A DNA stretch of 64,000 nucleotides from Nostoc sp. ATCC 43529 (lineage in GTDB: Bacteria > Cyanobacteriota > Cyanobacteriia > Cyanobacteriales > Nostocaceae). The stretch covers positions 1-64,000 of the forward strand of contig LWTK01000056.1 in assembly GCA_003326205.1 (NCBI GenBank), read 5' to 3'. The notes below the pieces were generated by a model. It ran no database searches and was not told the DNA's origin. It was given only the letters and a program-made list of their open reading frames with translations. Positions 61,841 through 64,000 of the stretch are shown here, in pieces. Made by a program: the position numbers and the translations under genes. Positions within the stretch are counted from its first letter, which is position 1; each line of letters starts with the position of its first letter.

Positions 61841-63175
61841 ATGGCTGCCGATCCAAATATTTACGATAAAATCTGGGAAGCTGATACTAACCGGTTTTCG
61901 GTAAGTGTACGTGATACCGAGGGAAATTGGGTTGACCCAGATGCCGATATCCTACTCGACCATCAAGTGAAAGCAGCAGGAGATAAATGGACTGATTTGG
62001 CAGTTCGACCTCTGTTTCATAAAGTTAAAGATGAACGCTTTGTAGATGGCACTTATGCTGCTTTAATTCAATTATTTGATAATTATTTGGTGAATTACCG
62101 CGACCCGGAAGAGTTTACAGAACAGGAAAACGATGAAATTAATAAATTCCTTGACCTGTTACTAGATACTGAACCGATGAAAATTGCCTATGATTACATC
62201 GTCAATGGTCTTAGAAAACCAATCTCAAAGGATGAGTTTCGCAGAGATATTAATCAAATCTGGTTTGAACCATTCACCAATTATTTTGGAGATGATATAG
62301 TCGATTACTGTTCTGGATTTGAACATGTATTTGTTGGCGAGGGTAAATTTAATCCACGGGGTGGCCCGCGTTGGGGAGAGATTAGTGGTTATCACAACTG
62401 GGTGAAGTTTTATTTAGATGAAGCCAAGGGACGAGTAAATTTTCTCGGTACACAGTATAAGTTACCTGGGATTTCTGAGGTGCAAAATCCCCACGTAGTA
62501 ACGCTACAAATGACGTGGATACTGAGTAATATGGCTGGTGACCCTGTGGCCCAAATTTTTAAGCAGCGGGGAGGCTTTTTTGTAGGTGTCAGTCCAGAAT
62601 GTGATTTTGCTCTGGGAACTGTAGCCTACTACGAGTCAGTTCAAAATTTGACTACAAATGAACGGCGGGCTGTGACTATTCAAGGCGGAAATTATAACTT
62701 GGTAATTTTCCGCGAGACAACTAAAGACAAGGAACGGGGCAAACACATACGCTCATTTTATCCAGAATTCCGGGGTGGCGGAGACTTTGAGCCTTTGCCG
62801 CGTCCTGGTAGTGGCCCGATCTCGCGTCCACTTGAAGATGTACAAATCCAAAGCGGGCCAGTAGTTGTAGCCGCAGCACTCCCAAATCCAGAAAGATCGG
62901 AATCGGGGGAATGGGTGGAGTTAAAAAATATATCCTCAACACCAATTGCGTTAGATGGGTGGTTTCTCACAGATAAAGCCGGTCGGCGGCGGATATTGGA
63001 GGGAACATTAGCACCTGATGAGCAAAAACAATTTATTGTGCGGACAAATAGTCCTCTGTCTATGCAACTCGGTAATTCTGGCGGTCAGATTGGACTTTAT
63101 CAACCAGATGGCGAAATGATTGCTTCAGTGTTTTATAAAAAAGCTGCGGAGGGGAAAGTTATCAACTTTTTATAA
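61841..63175 (+). CDS. EndoU (XendoU-type) endoribonuclease with lamin-tail domain
   Basis: 444 residues. The EndoU core (about 60-290) is of the eukaryotic XendoU type: DDIVDYCSGFEHVFVGEGKF and ISGYHNWVKFYLDEAKGRVN carry the two catalytic histidines (His162 and His185). Residues about 345-444 form a lamin-tail domain (GEWVELKNISSTPIALDGWF, LTDKAGRR, LYQPDGEMIASVFY), a beta fold that often sits beside secreted or nucleic-acid-acting enzymes. EndoU cleaves RNA at uridines, leaving a cyclic phosphate. A toxic, processing or stress role is open. No signal peptide is visible. Strong AGGAG ribosome-binding site. Confidence 0.88.
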   Translation: MAADPNIYDKIWEADTNRFSVSVRDTEGNWVDPDADILLDHQVKAAGDKWTDLAVRPLFHKVKDERFVDGTYAALIQLFDNYLVNYRDPEEFTEQENDEINKFLDLLLDTEPMKIAYDYIVNGLRKPISKDEFRRDINQIWFEPFTNYFGDDIVDYCSGFEHVFVGEGKFNPRGGPRWGEISGYHNWVKFYLDEAKGRVNFLGTQYKLPGISEVQNPHVVTLQMTWILSNMAGDPVAQIFKQRGGFFVGVSPECDFALGTVAYYESVQNLTTNERRAVTIQGGNYNLVIFRETTKDKERGKHIRSFYPEFRGGGDFEPLPRPGSGPISRPLEDVQIQSGPVVVAAALPNPERSESGEWVELKNISSTPIALDGWFLTDKAGRRRILEGTLAPDEQKQFIVRTNSPLSMQLGNSGGQIGLYQPDGEMIASVFYKKAAEGKVINFL

Positions 63176-64000
63176 CTAAAGAACTCAGAATTCAGAATTC
63201 AGAATTCAGATGTAGGGTGTGTTATGGCGTAGCCTAACGCACCCAACTGTTAGGCCGTGCGATAGCTTTGGCGTAACTAAAGAATTCAGAATTCAGTATG
63301 AATTGGAGTTTGAGTGTCGATTGTTAAAGCTTATAGCACAGTAAAGGTGTGCCCTAAACTGTATTTTCCCCCAGTAAAAACTGCTGCATTTACGAGAATT
63401 TTTTCAAAATAAATTATAGTAATTCTCTAAATTCGGCAACAGATTCAAACTTCAAACCGAGATAAGTAGATAGACATAATTAAATGTAAGATTGAAGCTT
63501 TGTTCGTAGTAAGCGATTTATCGCTCCTAACAGACGTTTTAAGGACTAAAGTCCATACTACGAACTTTAGTTTAATTGAGTCTTTCTACTTACAATGTAA
63601 ATTTCACAAACTGCGTAGCTTGCTTACTGCTTTGCGGGTATTGCGAATTGGTTAATACCAATTAAAAAAACCGCCACTATATTAACTAGGACGGTTTGGT
63701 TAAGCAATCGGAGGGTAATTACAGATTACTTTGCTAATAAATGAAATTGCTGTAACCAAGTTTGCAATTTTATATTGGGCATGGGGCATGGGGCACTTGT
63801 ACTGAGCGTAGTCGTTGGCGCAGCCTCTCGTAGAGAAGTATGGGGCATTGGGCAAAGGGCAAGGAGCAAAGGGGAAAAGAAAGATCCCTGCTTTTACCTT
63901 TTCCCTTTTACCTTTCCCCAAGGCGAAGCCACCCCCCAGTCCCTAGTTTCTGGCGTAAACCCTCATTGGTTCCTTGATAAACCGGGTGTAAAGATGCTTA
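63176..64000. other. Non-coding tail with repeats
   Basis: It holds AATTCAGAATTCAGAATTCA repeats (63184-63210), a palindromic repeat ATGGCGTAGCCTAACGCACC (63214-63280), MITE copy 3, an imperfect AACCGCC/GGACGGTT hairpin near 63670-63695 and GGGCATGGGGCATGGGGC (63778-63792). The ORF at 63700-63921 is repeat-derived. Confidence 0.5.
63464..63591 (-). mobile_element. MITE-like element, copy 3
   Basis: 128 bp in opposite orientation to copies 1 and 2: AAGTAGATAGACATAATTAA to TTTCTACTT, with AGTAAGCGATTTATCGCTCC. Nearly identical to copy 2. TAAGTAG...CTACTTA ends, TA on both sides. Confidence 0.8.

Noticed and set aside
63700..63921. 73-residue minus ORF near the right edge
   Set aside because: Translation of common intergenic repeats (GGGCATGGGGC).

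Overview
The window is chromosomal DNA of a filamentous, probably heterocyst-forming cyanobacterium (Nostocales: Nostoc, Calothrix or Tolypothrix-like). The evidence is a photosystem II psbA gene, a cyanobacterial ndhH, an RNA polymerase beta' subunit split into rpoC1 and rpoC2, very frequent HIP1 octamers (GCGATCGC), heptameric tandem repeats of the TTAGGAG type between genes, and many Nostocales-specific protein families. No assignment to species is possible from the sequence alone.

Layout. 1-7.9 kb: 5' part of psbA, a membrane protein, the heat-shock repressor hrcA, a rhodanese, a DUF3352 protein, a secreted protein, cysE and an Alr4036-type flavoprotein. 8.1-12.3 kb: a decaying accessory patch with an EACC1-like ORF broken by one stop codon, a CHAT-STAND-TPR effector, a 21-bp minisatellite, a Uma2 nuclease gene broken by one stop codon, and the tail of a second Uma2 gene. 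12.5-15.1 kb: an adenosylcobalamin-dependent ribonucleotide reductase interrupted by a 286-nt group I intron inside its active-site motif. 15.3-23.3 kb: transporter, rubrerythrin, a mosaic of two broken insertion sequences that truncates a kinase gene, a ferredoxin-metallo-beta-lactamase protein, a Ser/Thr kinase with a YARHG domain and a GIY-YIG protein. 23.6-37.6 kb: the conserved core rpsT-tatD-rpoB-rpoC1-rpoC2 (minus strand) with hisD divergent. 38.1-47.9 kb: universal stress protein, hslO, a large membrane-anchored repeat protein, a dehydrogenase, a 31-residue membrane peptide, a MidA-type methyltransferase, a MazEF pair with an unusual toxin, and a single-GAF protein with both cyanobacteriochrome cysteine motifs. 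48.3-56.6 kb: a defence-like island with an Eco57I-type methylase, a Uma2 nuclease and a PLD-SNF2 helicase. 57.1-64 kb: ndhH, rsmH, an EEP nuclease/phosphatase and an EndoU-lamin-tail ribonuclease.

Common themes. Short palindromic or heptameric repeats that fill the intergenic space have also entered at least four reading frames without breaking them (hrcA, rubrerythrin, rpoC2, the PLD-helicase). A 127-128 bp element with inverted ends occurs three times and looks like a MITE. The strongest candidates for unusual biology are the active-site intron in nrdJ, the EACC1-like/CHAT effector pair, the methylase/Uma2/PLD-helicase island, and the adjacent EEP and EndoU-LTD nucleases.
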